A stretch of DNA of 64,000 nucleotides from Pseudomonas frederiksbergensis (GCF_003732705.1 NZ_MOBR01000006.1:268281-332280); one strand, 5' to 3'. Shown: positions 1 through 10,887, counted from the first letter of the stretch. Notes: generated from the sequence alone by a model not told the origin. A program made the numbers and translations.

Positions 1-19
1 CCTCGGCCAGACGTTCTAA
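1..19 (+). CDS. bamA: 3' end of an outer-membrane protein gene, probably bamA (partial)
   Basis: The first bases read in one frame as Leu-Gly-Gln-Thr-Phe followed by TAA at 17-19. A terminal aromatic residue is the C-terminal signature of beta-barrel outer-membrane proteins, and bamA is the usual gene immediately upstream of skp/ompH in gamma-proteobacteria. Only five codons are inside the window, so the identity rests on synteny and the terminal Phe. Confidence 0.6.
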
Positions 20-64
20 GCGTCTGACCCAAGATAACGACAATGGATTTTGTAGGAGTGCATC

Positions 65-568
65 GTGCGTAAGTTGACTCAATTGGTTCTCCTGGCGACC
101 GTACTGGTAGCAGGCCCGGCTTTTGCCGACATGAAAATCGCCGTTCTGAACTATCAGATGGCTCTGCTGGAATCGGACGCGGCCAAGAAGTACGCCGTGG
201 ATGCCGAGAAGAAGTTCGGTCCGCAACTGACCAAGCTGAAAACACTGGAAAGCAGTGCCAAGGGTATCCAGGACCGTCTGGTTGCCGGTGGCGACAAGAT
301 GCAACAAGGCGAGCGCGAGCGTCTGGAGCTTGAATTCAAGCAAAAGGCCCGTGACTTCCAGTTCCAGTCCAAGGAATTGAACGAAGCCAAAGCCGTTGCT
401 GACCGTGAAATGCTGAAGCAGCTCAAGCCGAAACTGGATAGCGCTGTGGAAGAAGTCATCAAGAAAGGTGCTTTTGACCTGGTCTTCGAGCGTGGCGCAG
501 TGATTGATGTCAAGCCTCAGTACGACATCACTCGCCAGGTTATCGAGCGCATGAATCAGCTGAAGTAA
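65..568 (+). CDS. skp: Periplasmic chaperone Skp (OmpH family)
   Basis: The 167-residue protein begins with a Sec signal peptide (basic n-region, hydrophobic core, AFA at 19-21 before Asp22). The mature part is rich in Lys, Glu and Gln, as in the long coiled-coil tentacles of Skp. The family binds unfolded outer-membrane proteins in the periplasm and delivers them to the BAM complex. The start is GTG at 65, preceded by a GGAG motif. It lies between the probable bamA end and lpxD, only 3 bases from lpxD, so it is part of the bamA-skp-lpx-fabZ operon. Identification is firm on length, signal peptide and context. Confidence 0.95.
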   Translation: MRKLTQLVLLATVLVAGPAFADMKIAVLNYQMALLESDAAKKYAVDAEKKFGPQLTKLKTLESSAKGIQDRLVAGGDKMQQGERERLELEFKQKARDFQFQSKELNEAKAVADREMLKQLKPKLDSAVEEVIKKGAFDLVFERGAVIDVKPQYDITRQVIERMNQLK

Positions 569-571
569 TCC

Positions 572-1627
572 ATGACAGCGACTATAAAGCTCGGCCAATT
601 GGCCGAGTTCCTCGGCGCCATCTTACGTGGCGACCCGGAGAAAGAAATTACTGGGCTAGCCACTTTGCAAGAGGCTGGCCCAGCTCAGTTGAGCTTTCTG
701 GCAAACACTCAATACCGTAAATACCTGCCGGACAGCAAAGCAGCAGCCTTACTGCTGAAGGCTGCTGACGCTGAAGGTTTTGCCGGTAATGCGCTGGTTG
801 TGCCGGATCCTTACCTGGCTTACGCCCGTGTTTCCCATCTGTTCGATCCCAAGCCCAAGGCAGCTGCCGGTATTCATCCGACAGCGGTCATTGCGGCGGA
901 TGCGGTGGTCGACCCGGCGGCGAGCATTGGTGCCTTCGTGGTGATCGAAAGCGCAGCGCGTATTGCTGCGGGCGTGACCGTTGGGGCGCATTGCTTCATC
1001 GGTGCGCGCTGCGAGATTGGCGAGGGCGGCTGGCTGGCTCCGCGAGTTACGCTGTACCACGACGTGCGGATTGGTAAGCGCGTAGTGATTCAGTCAGGTG
1101 CTGTACTCGGTGGTGAAGGTTTCGGTTTTGCCAACGAGAAAGGTGTCTGGCAGAAAATCGCCCAGATTGGTGGTGTCCTGGTCGGTGACGATGTGGAGAT
1201 TGGCGTGAATACCGCCATCGACCGCGGTGCGCTGGCCGATACCATTCTTGGCAATGGTGTGAAGCTCGACAATCAGATTCAGATCGCCCACAACGTCCAG
1301 GTCGGTGATCACACCGCCATGGCAGCGTGCGTGGGGATCTCCGGCAGCACCAAGATCGGCAAGCATTGCATGCTCGCAGGCGGTGTAGGGCTGGTGGGGC
1401 ATATCGAGATTTGCGACAACGTTTTCCTGACCGGGATGACCATGGTGACCCACTCGATTACCGAGCCGGGCTCCTATTCTTCCGGTACAGCCATGCAACC
1501 GGCTGCCGAGTGGCGCAAAAGCGCGGCACGCATTCGTCAGCTCGATGACATCGCGCGGCGTCTGCGACAGCTGGAAAAGCGTGTAGGGGAAGTGACCCCT
1601 GACGGTAATGCTTCATCAGATGGCTGA
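572..1627 (+). CDS. lpxD: UDP-3-O-(3-hydroxyacyl)glucosamine N-acyltransferase LpxD
   Basis: This 351-residue protein catalyses the third step of lipid A synthesis, adding a second 3-hydroxyacyl chain to UDP-GlcN. An N-terminal uridine-binding domain (about residues 1-100) is followed by a left-handed beta-helix of hexapeptide repeats (about 100-310) and a C-terminal helical tail. The [15 protein letters not shown] segment carries the expected catalytic His. It lies in the skp-lpxD-fabZ-lpxA-lpxB operon, 3 bases after skp. Length is normal for the family and nothing is odd. Confidence 0.97.
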   Translation: MTATIKLGQLAEFLGAILRGDPEKEITGLATLQEAGPAQLSFLANTQYRKYLPDSKAAALLLKAADAEGFAGNALVVPDPYLAYARVSHLFDPKPKAAAGIHPTAVIAADAVVDPAASIGAFVVIESAARIAAGVTVGAHCFIGARCEIGEGGWLAPRVTLYHDVRIGKRVVIQSGAVLGGEGFGFANEKGVWQKIAQIGGVLVGDDVEIGVNTAIDRGALADTILGNGVKLDNQIQIAHNVQVGDHTAMAACVGISGSTKIGKHCMLAGGVGLVGHIEICDNVFLTGMTMVTHSITEPGSYSSGTAMQPAAEWRKSAARIRQLDDIARRLRQLEKRVGEVTPDGNASSDG

Positions 1628-1735
1628 TACCATTTCCATATCAAGTGTGCACAGCCGCTAGACTGCCTCCTTGATTTGCTAGAGGGGTGCGCTTCAGTCG
1701 CGCGCTCCCAATCTTTACATAGGCTTCCCCCCGAA

Positions 1736-2176
1736 ATGATGGACATCAACGAGATTCGCGAATACCTGCCTCACCGTTACCCGTTCCTGCTGGTGGACCG
1801 GGTTGTGGATCTGGATGTGGAAGGCAAGCGCATTCGCGCCTACAAGAATGTCAGCATCAACGAGCCATTCTTCAATGGTCACTTTCCTGCGCATCCAATC
1901 ATGCCGGGCGTGTTGATCATCGAAGCAATGGCCCAGGCTGCCGGGATCCTTGGTTTCAAGATGCTGGACGTGAAGCCGGCCGACGGCACCCTTTACTACT
2001 TCGTCGGTTCCGACAAGCTGCGTTTCCGTCAGCCGGTGCTGCCGGGCGATCAACTGATCCTTGAAGCCAAGTTCATCAGTTGCAAGCGCCAGATCTGGAA
2101 GTTCGAATGCCAGGCTTCGGTCGACGGCAAGCCAGTCTGCTCCGCTGAAATCATCTGCGCGGAACGCAAACTATGA
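1736..2176 (+). CDS. fabZ: (3R)-hydroxyacyl-ACP dehydratase FabZ
   Basis: This is a 146-residue hot-dog-fold dehydratase of type II fatty-acid synthesis, acting on the same hydroxyacyl-ACP pool that LpxD and LpxA use. The catalytic His lies in [10 protein letters not shown] and the Glu in the following VLIIEAMAQ segment. I chose the ATG at 1736 (Met-Met-Asp-Ile-Asn) because it gives the usual pseudomonad length. A longer reading from a TTG at 1676 adds 20 residues without family support. The stop overlaps the lpxA start in an ATGA, indicating translational coupling. Confidence 0.96.
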   Translation: MMDINEIREYLPHRYPFLLVDRVVDLDVEGKRIRAYKNVSINEPFFNGHFPAHPIMPGVLIIEAMAQAAGILGFKMLDVKPADGTLYYFVGSDKLRFRQPVLPGDQLILEAKFISCKRQIWKFECQASVDGKPVCSAEIICAERKL

Positions 2177-2949
2177 GTTTGATTGACCCTCGCGCAATCA
2201 TCGATCCGACGGCTGTACTGGCCGAGGGCGTAGAGGTCGGCCCTTGGTCGATCGTCGGCGCAGGTGTGGAAATCGGCGAGGGGACAGTGATCGGGCCGCA
2301 TGTGATTCTCAAGGGCCCGACCCGAATCGGTAAGCATAACCGCATCTACCAGTTTTCCTCGGTAGGTGAGGACACGCCCGATCTGAAATACAAAGGCGAA
2401 GAAACCCGCCTGGTCATCGGTGACCATAACGTTATCCGCGAAGGCGTGACGATTCACCGAGGTACCGTGCAGGACCGTTCGGAGACTACCCTGGGTGATC
2501 ACAACCTGATCATGGCCTATGCCCACATCGGCCACGACAGCGTTATTGGCAACCACTGCATCCTGGTCAACAACACTGCGTTGGCGGGCCATGTGCACGT
2601 TGAAGACTGGGCGATCCTGTCCGGCTTCACCCTGGTTCACCAGTATTGCCATATCGGCGCCCACAGCTTTTCCGGCATGGGCACCGCCATCGGCAAGGAC
2701 GTTCCCGCCTACGTCACGGTATTCGGCAACCCCGCCGAAGCCCGCAGCATGAACTTCGAAGGCATGCGTCGTCGCGGTTTCAGCGAAGATGCGATCCACG
2801 CTCTACGTCGTGCCTACAAGGTGGTTTACCGCCAGGGCCTGACGGTCGAGCAGGCGCTCGCCGAGCTGGCCGAGCCCTCGGCACAGTTTCCGGAAGTCGC
2901 GGTGTTCCGTGACTCCATCCAGTCTTCGACCCGCGGCATCACTCGTTAA
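2173..2949 (+). CDS. lpxA: UDP-N-acetylglucosamine acyltransferase LpxA
   Basis: This 258-residue enzyme performs the first lipid A step, transferring 3-hydroxyacyl from ACP to the 3-OH of UDP-GlcNAc. Left-handed beta-helix hexapeptides fill about residues 1-190 and a helical C-terminal domain follows. The [13 protein letters not shown] segment contains the catalytic His. It overlaps fabZ by four bases and is followed two bases later by lpxB. Family length and motifs are normal. Confidence 0.97.
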   Translation: MSLIDPRAIIDPTAVLAEGVEVGPWSIVGAGVEIGEGTVIGPHVILKGPTRIGKHNRIYQFSSVGEDTPDLKYKGEETRLVIGDHNVIREGVTIHRGTVQDRSETTLGDHNLIMAYAHIGHDSVIGNHCILVNNTALAGHVHVEDWAILSGFTLVHQYCHIGAHSFSGMGTAIGKDVPAYVTVFGNPAEARSMNFEGMRRRGFSEDAIHALRRAYKVVYRQGLTVEQALAELAEPSAQFPEVAVFRDSIQSSTRGITR

Positions 2950-2951
2950 TC

Positions 2952-4082
2952 ATGGCTAATCTGCGTATTGCGCTGGTAGCGGGTGAGGCTTCCGGTGACA
3001 TTCTGGGTGCGGGTCTGATGCGCGCGCTCAAGGCACAGCATCCTGCGGTGGAGTTCATTGGCGTCGGCGGCCCGTTGATGCAGGCCGAAGGCCTGACCTC
3101 ATACTTCCCGATGGAACGACTCTCGGTCATGGGCCTGGTGGAAGTGCTGGGTCGATTGCGCGAGCTGATGGCCCGGCGCAAGAAGCTGATCGCCGACCTG
3201 ATCGCCGAGAAGCCGGACGCATTCATCGGTATCGATGCACCGGATTTCAACCTCAATATCGAACTCAAGCTGCGCCAGGCCGGGATCAAGACCGTGCATT
3301 ACGTCAGCCCGTCGGTCTGGGCCTGGCGGCAGAAGCGGGTGCTGAAGATTCGCGAAGGCTGCGATCTGATGCTGACGCTGTTCCCGTTCGAAGCCAAATT
3401 CTACGAAGAGAAAGGCGTGCCGGTCCGGTTTGTCGGGCATTCCCTGGCCGATGCCATTCCGTTGCAAGCCGATCGCGCTGCGGCGCGGGCCGAGTTGGGC
3501 TTGCCCGATGGTCCGTTGGTGGCGCTGATGCCGGGCAGCCGTGGCGGCGAAGTGGGGCGACTGGGTGCGTTGTTCCTCGATACCGCTCAGCGACTGCGGG
3601 CACTGCGTCCTGGCGTGCGATTCGTCATGCCTTGCGCCAGCCCCGAGCGCCGGGCCCAGCTCGAAGAGCTGCTGGCTGGCCGTGACCTGCCGCTGACCTT
3701 GCTCGACGGCAAATCCCATCTGGCCCTGGCGGCTTGCGACGCCGTGTTGATCGCCTCCGGAACCGCTACGCTTGAAGCGTTGTTGTACAAGCGGCCGATG
3801 GTGGTCGCTTATCGACTGGCGCCGCTGACGTTCTGGATCCTCAAGCGCATGGTGAAAAGTCCCTACGTCTCGTTGCCGAACTTGCTGGCCCAGCGCCTGC
3901 TGGTGCCCGAGTTGCTGCAGGACGATGCGACGGTCGAAGCCTTGGCCCAGACCTTGTCGCCGCTCATCGATGGCGGCGAAGAACAAACCCGCGGCTTTGA
4001 TGAAATTCACCGGACCTTGCGTCTGGATGCCTCCAACCAGGCGGCGGATGCCGTGCTGAAACTGATTGGCCAAGTACAATGA
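2952..4082 (+). CDS. lpxB: Lipid-A-disaccharide synthase LpxB
   Basis: This 376-residue GT19 glycosyltransferase condenses UDP-2,3-diacylglucosamine with lipid X at the inner membrane. [13 protein letters not shown] near the N-terminus, the YVSPSVWAW segment and the [12 protein letters not shown] and [10 protein letters not shown] motifs of the C-terminal nucleotide-binding half are all present. The stop overlaps the rnhB start in an ATGA, so the two are probably translated together. Confidence 0.97.
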   Translation: MANLRIALVAGEASGDILGAGLMRALKAQHPAVEFIGVGGPLMQAEGLTSYFPMERLSVMGLVEVLGRLRELMARRKKLIADLIAEKPDAFIGIDAPDFNLNIELKLRQAGIKTVHYVSPSVWAWRQKRVLKIREGCDLMLTLFPFEAKFYEEKGVPVRFVGHSLADAIPLQADRAAARAELGLPDGPLVALMPGSRGGEVGRLGALFLDTAQRLRALRPGVRFVMPCASPERRAQLEELLAGRDLPLTLLDGKSHLALAACDAVLIASGTATLEALLYKRPMVVAYRLAPLTFWILKRMVKSPYVSLPNLLAQRLLVPELLQDDATVEALAQTLSPLIDGGEEQTRGFDEIHRTLRLDASNQAADAVLKLIGQVQ

Positions 4083-4720
4083 GTAAGACAAGCATGCAAA
4101 TGGGGCTGGATTTCACCTTGGTCGCTGAAGTGGAAGATTTGGTTGCCGGCGTCGACGAAGTCGGTCGCGGCCCGCTCTGCGGCGCCGTGGTTACCGCTGC
4201 GGTGATTCTCGATCCGAGTCGGCCGATCCTGGGTCTGAACGACTCGAAGAAGCTCACCGAAGCCCGCCGCGAAAAGCTCTACGACGAAATCTGCGAGAAG
4301 GCCCTGAGCTGGTGCATCGCCCGGGCCGAAGTCGAAGAAATCGACGAGCTGAATATTCTGCATGCCACCATGCTGGCCATGCAGCGCGCCATCGAGGGTC
4401 TGCATATTCAACCGAAACTGGCGATGATCGACGGCAACCGCTGCCCGAAACTGTCCATGCGTGCTGAAGCAGTGGTGCAGGGCGACGGCAAGGTGCCGGC
4501 AATTGCCGCAGCTTCGATTCTGGCCAAGGTCAGTCGCGACCGTGAAATGGCCGCTTTCGAATTGATTTATCCGGGTTACGGCATTGGTGGCCACAAAGGC
4601 TACCCGACGCCCGTTCATCTGGAAGCCCTGGCCCGTTTGGGGCCGACCCCGATCCACCGCCGCTCGTTCGCTCCGGTCCGTCTGGCGTACGAGGCGCGGG
4701 AAAACCTGATCGAGAGTTAG
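4079..4720 (+). CDS. rnhB: Ribonuclease HII
   Basis: This 213-residue type 2 RNase H removes ribonucleotides misincorporated in DNA and RNA in RNA-DNA hybrids. The acidic metal site begins with [15 protein letters not shown], and the later MIDGNRCP and KVSRDREM motifs fit the family. It overlaps lpxB by four bases and precedes a strong terminator, so it ends the lipid A operon. An lpxB-rnhB-dnaE order is standard in this group. Confidence 0.96.
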   Translation: MSKTSMQMGLDFTLVAEVEDLVAGVDEVGRGPLCGAVVTAAVILDPSRPILGLNDSKKLTEARREKLYDEICEKALSWCIARAEVEEIDELNILHATMLAMQRAIEGLHIQPKLAMIDGNRCPKLSMRAEAVVQGDGKVPAIAAASILAKVSRDREMAAFELIYPGYGIGGHKGYPTPVHLEALARLGPTPIHRRSFAPVRLAYEARENLIES

Positions 4721-4742
4721 TCGCAAGGCTGATGTTTTTCCC

Positions 4743-4774
4743 AAGGCCCGGTACAATCCGGGCCTTGTTGTTTT
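4743..4774 (+). terminator. Intrinsic terminator after rnhB
   Basis: A perfect 9-bp stem (AAGGCCCGG at 4743-4751, CCGGGCCTT at 4758-4766) with a 6-base loop is followed by a T-rich tract. It separates the lipid A operon from dnaE, whose ATG follows 22 bases later. Confidence 0.85.
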
Positions 4775-4796
4775 CATGACATAACGCAGGATCACT

Positions 4797-7700
4797 ATGC
4801 CGGCTTCATTCGTTCACCTACGCCTGCACACTGAATATTCCCTGGTCGACGGTCTGGTGCGGATCAAACCGCTGGTCAAGACCCTGGTCGGCATGAACAT
4901 GCCTGCCGTGGCGGTCACTGACCAGAACAACATGTGTTCCCTGGTCAAATTCTATAAAGCTTCCATGGGCGCAGGCATCAAGCCAATTTGCGGCGCCGAC
5001 CTGTGGCTGTCGAACAAAGACCCGGACAACCCACTGAGCCGGATCAGCCTGCTGGCGATGAACGCCGTGGGTTATCGCAACCTCACCGAACTGATCTCCC
5101 GTGGCTTCATCGACGGCCAGCGCAATGGCTCAATCATCATCGAGCGCGAGTGGGTGGCCGAAGCCAGCGAAGGCTTGATCATGCTGTCGGCGGCGAAAGA
5201 GGGCGAGATCGGCCTGGCCATGCTCGGCGGCAACCCCGCCGAAGCCGAAACCCTGGCCCGCGAGTGGATGGCGGTGTTCCCGGATCGCTTCTATCTGGAA
5301 ATCCAGCGCACCAATCGCCCCAACGACGAAGAGCAATTGCACGGCGCCGTGGCCCTGGCCGAGAAAATCGGCGCACCGCTGGTGGCGACCAACGACGTGC
5401 GCTTCATCAAGCAGGAAGACTTCGAAGCCCACGAAACCCGCGTTTGTATCGGTGAGGGCCGCGCCCTCGACGATCCGCGGCGTTCGAAAAACTACAGCGA
5501 TCAGCAATACCTCAAAAGTGCCGATGAAATGGCCGAGCTGTTCAGCGACATTCCCGAGGCGCTGGAAAACACCGTCGAGATTGCCAAGCGCTGCAACATC
5601 GAAGTGAAGCTGGGCAAACACTTCCTGCCCAACTTCCCGATCCCTGATGGCATGACCATCGACGAGTATTTCCGCAAGGTGTCCTTCGATGGCCTGGAAG
5701 AGCGCTTGAGCGTTCTGCTGCCCAAAGACACCACCGAAGACTACGAAGCCAAGCGCCAGGTCTACGTCGATCGGTTGAATTTCGAGCTGGATATCATTAT
5801 CCAGATGGGCTTCCCCGGTTACTTCCTGATCGTGATGGACTTTATCCAGTGGGCCAAGAGTAATGGCGTGCCGGTAGGTCCGGGCCGGGGGTCGGGTGCC
5901 GGGTCGCTGGTGGCCTATGTGCAGAAGATCACCGACCTCGATCCGCTGGAATATGACCTGCTGTTCGAACGTTTCCTTAACCCGGAACGGGTATCGATGC
6001 CCGACTTCGACGTCGACTTCTGCATGGACGGGCGTGACCGGGTTATTGAATACGTAGCCGAAAAATACGGTCGCAACGCGGTCAGCCAGATCATCACCTT
6101 CGGTTCCATGGCCGCGAAAGCGGTGGTCCGCGACGTGGCGCGGGTGCAGGGCAAGTCCTACGGTTTGGCGGATCGTCTGTCCAAGATGATTCCGTTCGAA
6201 GTCGGCATGACCCTGGAAAAAGCCTACGAACAGGAAGAAATCCTGCGTGACTTCATCAAGGTCGATGAAGAGGCCGCGGAAATCTGGGAAATGGCCCGCA
6301 AGCTTGAAGGCGTTGTGCGTAACGTCGGTAAGCACGCCGGTGGTGTGGTTATCGCCCCGACCAAACTGACTGACTTCTCGCCGATCTATTGCGATGAGGC
6401 CGGTGATGGTCTGGTCACCCAGTTCGACAAGGACGACGTTGAGGCCGCCGGTCTGGTGAAGTTCGACTTCCTCGGTCTGCGGACCCTGACGGTTATCGAC
6501 TGGGCGCTGAAAACCATCAACCGTGATCGCGCCAAGGTTGATCAGCCGCCGCTGGACATCGCGTTTATCCCGCTGGACGACAAACCGACTTACACCCTGC
6601 TGCAAAAAGCTGAAACCACTGCGGTATTCCAGCTTGAGTCCCGGGGCATGAAAGAGCTGATTAAAAAGCTCAAGCCCGACTGCCTGGAAGATTTGATCGC
6701 ACTGGTGGCCCTGTTCCGTCCGGGCCCGCTGCAGTCCGGCATGGTTGACGACTTTATCAACCGTAAGCACGGTCGCGCCGAACTGGCGTACCCGCACTCG
6801 GACTACCAGTACGAAGGCCTCAAGCCCGTATTGGCGCCGACTTACGGCATCATCCTGTATCAGGAACAGGTGATGCAGATTGCCCAGGTCATGGCCGGTT
6901 ACACCCTCGGTGGTGCGGACATGCTGCGACGAGCCATGGGTAAGAAAAAACCCGAAGAAATGGCCAAGCAACGCGGCGGTTTCATTGAGGGTTGCGCCAC
7001 CAACAATATCGACGCCGACCTGGCCGGTAACATTTTCGACCTGGTAGAAAAATTCGCCGGTTACGGCTTCAACAAGTCTCACTCCGCCGCTTACGGTCTG
7101 GTGTCCTACCAGACGGCATGGCTGAAAACCCACTACCCGGCGCCGTTCATGGCCGCGGTACTGTCGGCGGATATGCACAACACCGACAAGGTCGTGACCT
7201 TGATCGAAGAAATTCGCACCATGAAGCTGCGTCTCGACGCGCCGGATGTGAATACTTCGGAATTCAAGTTCACGGTGAATGAGGAAGGCCGGATTATCTA
7301 CGGCCTGGGCGCGATCAAAGGTGTGGGCGAAGGTCCGGTGGAAGCGATCACCGAGGCGCGTCAGGCCGGTCCGTTCAAGGATCTGTTCGACTTCTGCGCG
7401 CGGGTCGATCTCAAACGCATCAACAAGCGCACCCTCGACGGTTTGATCCGCAGCGGTGCGCTGGATCGTTTGGGGCCTTACTTCCATGACGAGCAGAAAG
7501 CCTACCAGGCCAACATCGACCGTAACCGCGCGGTCTTGCTCAATGCCATGGAAGGGGCGATCAAGGCTGCCGAACAAACCCTGCGTACCAAAGACAGCGG
7601 ACACGTTGACCTGTTTGGCGGTCTGTTCGTCGAAGAAGACGCCGATGTCTACGCCAATAACCGCAAGGCCAAGGAACTGACCCTCAAGGAACGCCTGAAA

Positions 7701-8318
7701 GGGGAGAAAGACACTCTGGGCCTGTACCTGACCGGTCACCCGATCGACGAGTACGAAGGCGAGATCCGTCGCTTCGCCCGCCAGCGCATCATCGACCTGA
7801 AGCCGGCGCGGGATACCCAAACCGTCGCCGGCATGATCATCGCGTTGCGGGTGATGAAGAATAAAAAGGGCGACAAGATGGGGTTCATCACCCTTGACGA
7901 CCGCTCGGGCCGGATCGAAGCGTCGCTGTTTGCCGAGGCGTTCCATTCCGCACAGTCGCTGTTGCAGACTGACGCGATGGTGGTGGTCGAAGGTGAAGTC
8001 AGCAACGATGACTTCTCCGGTGGCTTGCGCCTGCGGGTCAAGCGCGTGATGAGCATGGAAGATGCGCGCACCAACCTGGCTGAAAGCCTGCGCCTGAAGC
8101 TGCATACCCAGGATCTAAAAGGCGATCAGCTACGCTGGCTCGGTGAGCTGTTCAAGCGTCACCGCGGCGCGTGCCCGATCACCATGGAGTACACCAGTCC
8201 TGATGCGAAGGCCTTGCTGCAGTTCGGCGAGACCTGGCGGATCGACCCGGCGGATGCCTTGATTCAAGCCCTGCGTGACCAGTTCGGGCGAGACAACGTC
8301 TTCCTCCAATACCGTTGA
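4797..8318 (+). CDS. dnaE: DNA polymerase III alpha subunit
   Basis: This 1173-residue protein is the replicative polymerase catalytic subunit of the C family. An N-terminal PHP domain starts with FVHLRLHTEYSLVDG. The palm carries GRGSGAGSLVAY and the acidic PDFDVDF motif near residue 402, then thumb and fingers, tandem helix-hairpin-helix, and an OB fold near 1000-1080 (RIEASLFAEAF). The length is close to the 1160 residues of the E. coli enzyme. It stands between the rnhB terminator and accA, as in other pseudomonads. Confidence 0.98.
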   Translation: MPASFVHLRLHTEYSLVDGLVRIKPLVKTLVGMNMPAVAVTDQNNMCSLVKFYKASMGAGIKPICGADLWLSNKDPDNPLSRISLLAMNAVGYRNLTELISRGFIDGQRNGSIIIEREWVAEASEGLIMLSAAKEGEIGLAMLGGNPAEAETLAREWMAVFPDRFYLEIQRTNRPNDEEQLHGAVALAEKIGAPLVATNDVRFIKQEDFEAHETRVCIGEGRALDDPRRSKNYSDQQYLKSADEMAELFSDIPEALENTVEIAKRCNIEVKLGKHFLPNFPIPDGMTIDEYFRKVSFDGLEERLSVLLPKDTTEDYEAKRQVYVDRLNFELDIIIQMGFPGYFLIVMDFIQWAKSNGVPVGPGRGSGAGSLVAYVQKITDLDPLEYDLLFERFLNPERVSMPDFDVDFCMDGRDRVIEYVAEKYGRNAVSQIITFGSMAAKAVVRDVARVQGKSYGLADRLSKMIPFEVGMTLEKAYEQEEILRDFIKVDEEAAEIWEMARKLEGVVRNVGKHAGGVVIAPTKLTDFSPIYCDEAGDGLVTQFDKDDVEAAGLVKFDFLGLRTLTVIDWALKTINRDRAKVDQPPLDIAFIPLDDKPTYTLLQKAETTAVFQLESRGMKELIKKLKPDCLEDLIALVALFRPGPLQSGMVDDFINRKHGRAELAYPHSDYQYEGLKPVLAPTYGIILYQEQVMQIAQVMAGYTLGGADMLRRAMGKKKPEEMAKQRGGFIEGCATNNIDADLAGNIFDLVEKFAGYGFNKSHSAAYGLVSYQTAWLKTHYPAPFMAAVLSADMHNTDKVVTLIEEIRTMKLRLDAPDVNTSEFKFTVNEEGRIIYGLGAIKGVGEGPVEAITEARQAGPFKDLFDFCARVDLKRINKRTLDGLIRSGALDRLGPYFHDEQKAYQANIDRNRAVLLNAMEGAIKAAEQTLRTKDSGHVDLFGGLFVEEDADVYANNRKAKELTLKERLKGEKDTLGLYLTGHPIDEYEGEIRRFARQRIIDLKPARDTQTVAGMIIALRVMKNKKGDKMGFITLDDRSGRIEASLFAEAFHSAQSLLQTDAMVVVEGEVSNDDFSGGLRLRVKRVMSMEDARTNLAESLRLKLHTQDLKGDQLRWLGELFKRHRGACPITMEYTSPDAKALLQFGETWRIDPADALIQALRDQFGRDNVFLQYR

Positions 8319-8458
8319 CGGTCAGGCTCTATTGAAAGGGCCTGATCTCGACCTGAATTTTTAATCTCGACCTGAACGCGCCTCTCCCTTAAGGTAGGGC
8401 GCGAATAGACAACCGGCCGGCCCAAGCTCTCTTGGATGTCGACCCAAGACGGACGCCT

Positions 8459-9406
8459 ATGAACCCGAATTTTCTAGATTTCGAACAGCCGATCGCCGAC
8501 CTGCAAGCCAAGATCGAAGAGTTGCGCTTGGTCGGTAATGACAATTCGCTGAATATCGGCGATGAGATCTCCCGCCTGCAGGACAAAAGCAGCACGCTGA
8601 CCGAAGACATTTTCGGCAAGCTGACCAGCTGGCAGATCGCGCGTCTGGCGCGTCACCCGAAACGTCCATACACCCTGGACTACATCGAACACATCTTCAC
8701 CGAGTTCGACGAACTGCACGGTGACCGTCACTTCTCCGACGACGCCGCCATCGTGGGTGGTATCGCCCGTCTGGATGACCAGCCGGTAATGATCATCGGT
8801 CACCAGAAAGGCCGCGAAGTACGCGAGAAGGTTCGCCGCAACTTCGGCATGCCGCGTCCGGAAGGTTACCGCAAGGCCTGCCGTCTGATGGAAATGGCCG
8901 AACGTTTCAAAATGCCGATCCTGACCTTCATCGACACCCCGGGTGCTTACCCTGGCATCGACGCTGAAGAGCGTAACCAGAGCGAAGCGATTGCCTGGAA
9001 CCTGCGCGTCATGGCACGCCTGAAGACCCCGATCATCGCCACCGTGATTGGTGAAGGTGGTTCCGGCGGTGCGTTGGCCATCGGTGTTTGCGATCAGTTG
9101 AACATGTTGCAGTACTCGACCTACGCGGTGATTTCGCCGGAAGGTTGCGCTTCGATCCTGTGGAAAACCGCCGAGAAAGCCCCGGATGCCGCTGAAGCCA
9201 TGGGCATCACCGCCGAGCGCCTGAAAGGTCTGGGCATCGTCGACAAAGTGATTGGCGAGCCGTTGGGCGGCGCCCACCGTGACCCGGCTACTGCCGCTGC
9301 CTCGATCCGCGCCGAGCTGAGCTCGCAACTGGCGATGCTGAAGAAGTTCGACAACGAAGCGCTGCTCAAGCGTCGTTACGAGCGTCTGATGAGCTACGGT
9401 CTCTGA
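8459..9406 (+). CDS. accA: Acetyl-CoA carboxylase carboxyltransferase subunit alpha
   Basis: This 315-residue subunit pairs with AccD to transfer the carboxyl group from biotin to acetyl-CoA, the first committed step of fatty-acid synthesis. The crotonase-like core contains [28 protein letters not shown] and [11 protein letters not shown], with the usual N-terminal coiled segment. I chose ATG 8459 because [12 protein letters not shown] is the conserved N-terminus and the length fits; a start 27 bases upstream is possible. A 140-base gap after dnaE leaves room for its own promoter. Confidence 0.97.
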   Translation: MNPNFLDFEQPIADLQAKIEELRLVGNDNSLNIGDEISRLQDKSSTLTEDIFGKLTSWQIARLARHPKRPYTLDYIEHIFTEFDELHGDRHFSDDAAIVGGIARLDDQPVMIIGHQKGREVREKVRRNFGMPRPEGYRKACRLMEMAERFKMPILTFIDTPGAYPGIDAEERNQSEAIAWNLRVMARLKTPIIATVIGEGGSGGALAIGVCDQLNMLQYSTYAVISPEGCASILWKTAEKAPDAAEAMGITAERLKGLGIVDKVIGEPLGGAHRDPATAAASIRAELSSQLAMLKKFDNEALLKRRYERLMSYGL

Positions 9407-9440
9407 TCGATCGCTGCTTCGGCAAACGACGCAAAACCAT

Positions 9441-9530
9441 TGTGGGAGCGAGCCTGCTCGCGAAAGCGGTATAACATTCAACAAATGTGTTGGATGTTAC
9501 GCAGCCTTCGCGAGCAGGCTCGCTCCCACA
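9441..9530. repeat. REPIN (two inverted REP sequences)
   Basis: TGTGGGAGCGAGCCTGCTCG at 9441-9460 and its inverse ending at 9530 flank a short centre that is itself partly palindromic. This is the REP-doublet (REPIN) arrangement dispersed in P. fluorescens genomes. It fills the accA-tilS gap. Confidence 0.93.
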
Positions 9531-9558
9531 TTGGGTTTACGTGAAGCGATAGACGTCT

Positions 9559-10887
9559 ATGAATCCTCCGAAGATTGATCTAACTGCCAGGCTTGTTCTG
9601 AACCTTGCCCCTTGGCGTACCGCTAGCACCTGGCGCATCGCCTTCTCCGGTGGTCTCGACTCCACCGTCCTGCTGCACCTCCTCGCACACCTCGCCAAAA
9701 CAGAATCCCTGCCGGCGCTCAGCGCTATCCATGTGCATCACGGCCTCCAGGCTGCGGCTGATGCGTGGCCGGAACATTGCCGGTCAGTCTGTGACGCCCT
9801 CGGTGTGCCGCTGGAGGTCGTCCGTGTTCAGGTTCAACCCGGCGCCAGCCTTGAGCGTGCCGCCCGGGATGCGCGTTATGGCGCCTTCATCGCGGCGACT
9901 CACGCCAATGACGTGCTGCTGACTGCACAGCACCGCGACGATCAGGCCGAAACCCTGTTGTTTCGGCTGTTGCGCGGGGCAGGGGTGAGAGGTCTGTCGG
10001 GGATGCCTGGCGAACGTGTCTTGGGGCAGGGGCATTTGCTTCGGCCGCTGCTGGAGGTCACTCGGGCGGAACTTGAGGCGTATGCCGCGTTGCATCAATT
10101 GAGCTGGATCGAAGACCCCTCGAATGAGGATCGGCAGTTTTCGCGCAATTACCTGCGCCATCAGGTGTTCCCGGTGTTGACCGAACGCTGGCCGCAGGCG
10201 CAGGCAACCATGGCCCGCAGCGCGGCGCATCTGCGCGAAGCCCAAGAGTTGCTCGATGAGTTGGCGCAGATTGATCTGGTAGAGGCGGGCAGTCGCAGCG
10301 ATTTCGATTGGCTGGGCTTGCCGTCCCTGAACTTGGCCGTCCTGGAAAAGCTATCCGCCGCGCGTCAACGCAATGTCCTGAGTTATTGGTTGAAAACACG
10401 GACTCGCCTGCCCGATAGCGACCATTGGTCGGGTTGGGAAGATCTTCGCGATGCCACTGGCGATGCCCGTCCGATCTGGCGGCTGGCGGAGGGTGAGCTG
10501 CACAGGGCGAGCGGGCGTATCTGGTGGCTGTCCGGTCCATGGTTGCGCACGCCACCGGTGGCCGGACGCTGGGCTGATCCTACGTTGCCACTGGCGTTGC
10601 TCGATAATGGCCAGCTCTCAATGACCGGCCAAGTCCCCGATGGCCCGCTGCATATCCGCTATCGTGAAGGCGGTGAAATCATGAGTTTGCCTGAACGTGG
10701 TCACCGCGACTTGAAGCGTTTGCTTAATGAAAGAGGCGTACCGTTGTTTGCCCGTGGCAGATTGCCGCTGCTCTATTGCGGTGAGCAATTGCTGGCTGTG
10801 GCGGGGTTGCAGGGGTTAAACGGCAGCGTACGGGACGGCTGGAATTTACATTGGCAGCCGCCGACCGAAGATCAAGGTTTGAGCTGA
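9559..10887 (+). CDS. tilS: tRNA(Ile)-lysidine synthetase TilS
   Basis: This 442-residue ATP-dependent enzyme modifies C34 of tRNA-Ile(CAU) to lysidine so that it decodes AUA. The PP-loop SGGLDS sits at residues 30-35. The HHRDDQAET-type segment (AQHRDDQAETLLFRLLRGAG), a TilS-specific central domain and a C-terminal domain (about residues 355-435) follow. ATG 9559 puts the PP-loop at the usual distance. It lies between accA and pyrG, as in P. aeruginosa. Confidence 0.96.
   Translation: MNPPKIDLTARLVLNLAPWRTASTWRIAFSGGLDSTVLLHLLAHLAKTESLPALSAIHVHHGLQAAADAWPEHCRSVCDALGVPLEVVRVQVQPGASLERAARDARYGAFIAATHANDVLLTAQHRDDQAETLLFRLLRGAGVRGLSGMPGERVLGQGHLLRPLLEVTRAELEAYAALHQLSWIEDPSNEDRQFSRNYLRHQVFPVLTERWPQAQATMARSAAHLREAQELLDELAQIDLVEAGSRSDFDWLGLPSLNLAVLEKLSAARQRNVLSYWLKTRTRLPDSDHWSGWEDLRDATGDARPIWRLAEGELHRASGRIWWLSGPWLRTPPVAGRWADPTLPLALLDNGQLSMTGQVPDGPLHIRYREGGEIMSLPERGHRDLKRLLNERGVPLFARGRLPLLYCGEQLLAVAGLQGLNGSVRDGWNLHWQPPTEDQGLS

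Noticed and set aside
5130-8105. A 991-codon open frame on the minus strand opposite dnaE
   Set aside because: It is the antisense shadow of a highly biased GC-rich gene; the plus strand encodes a full-length polymerase with all catalytic motifs.
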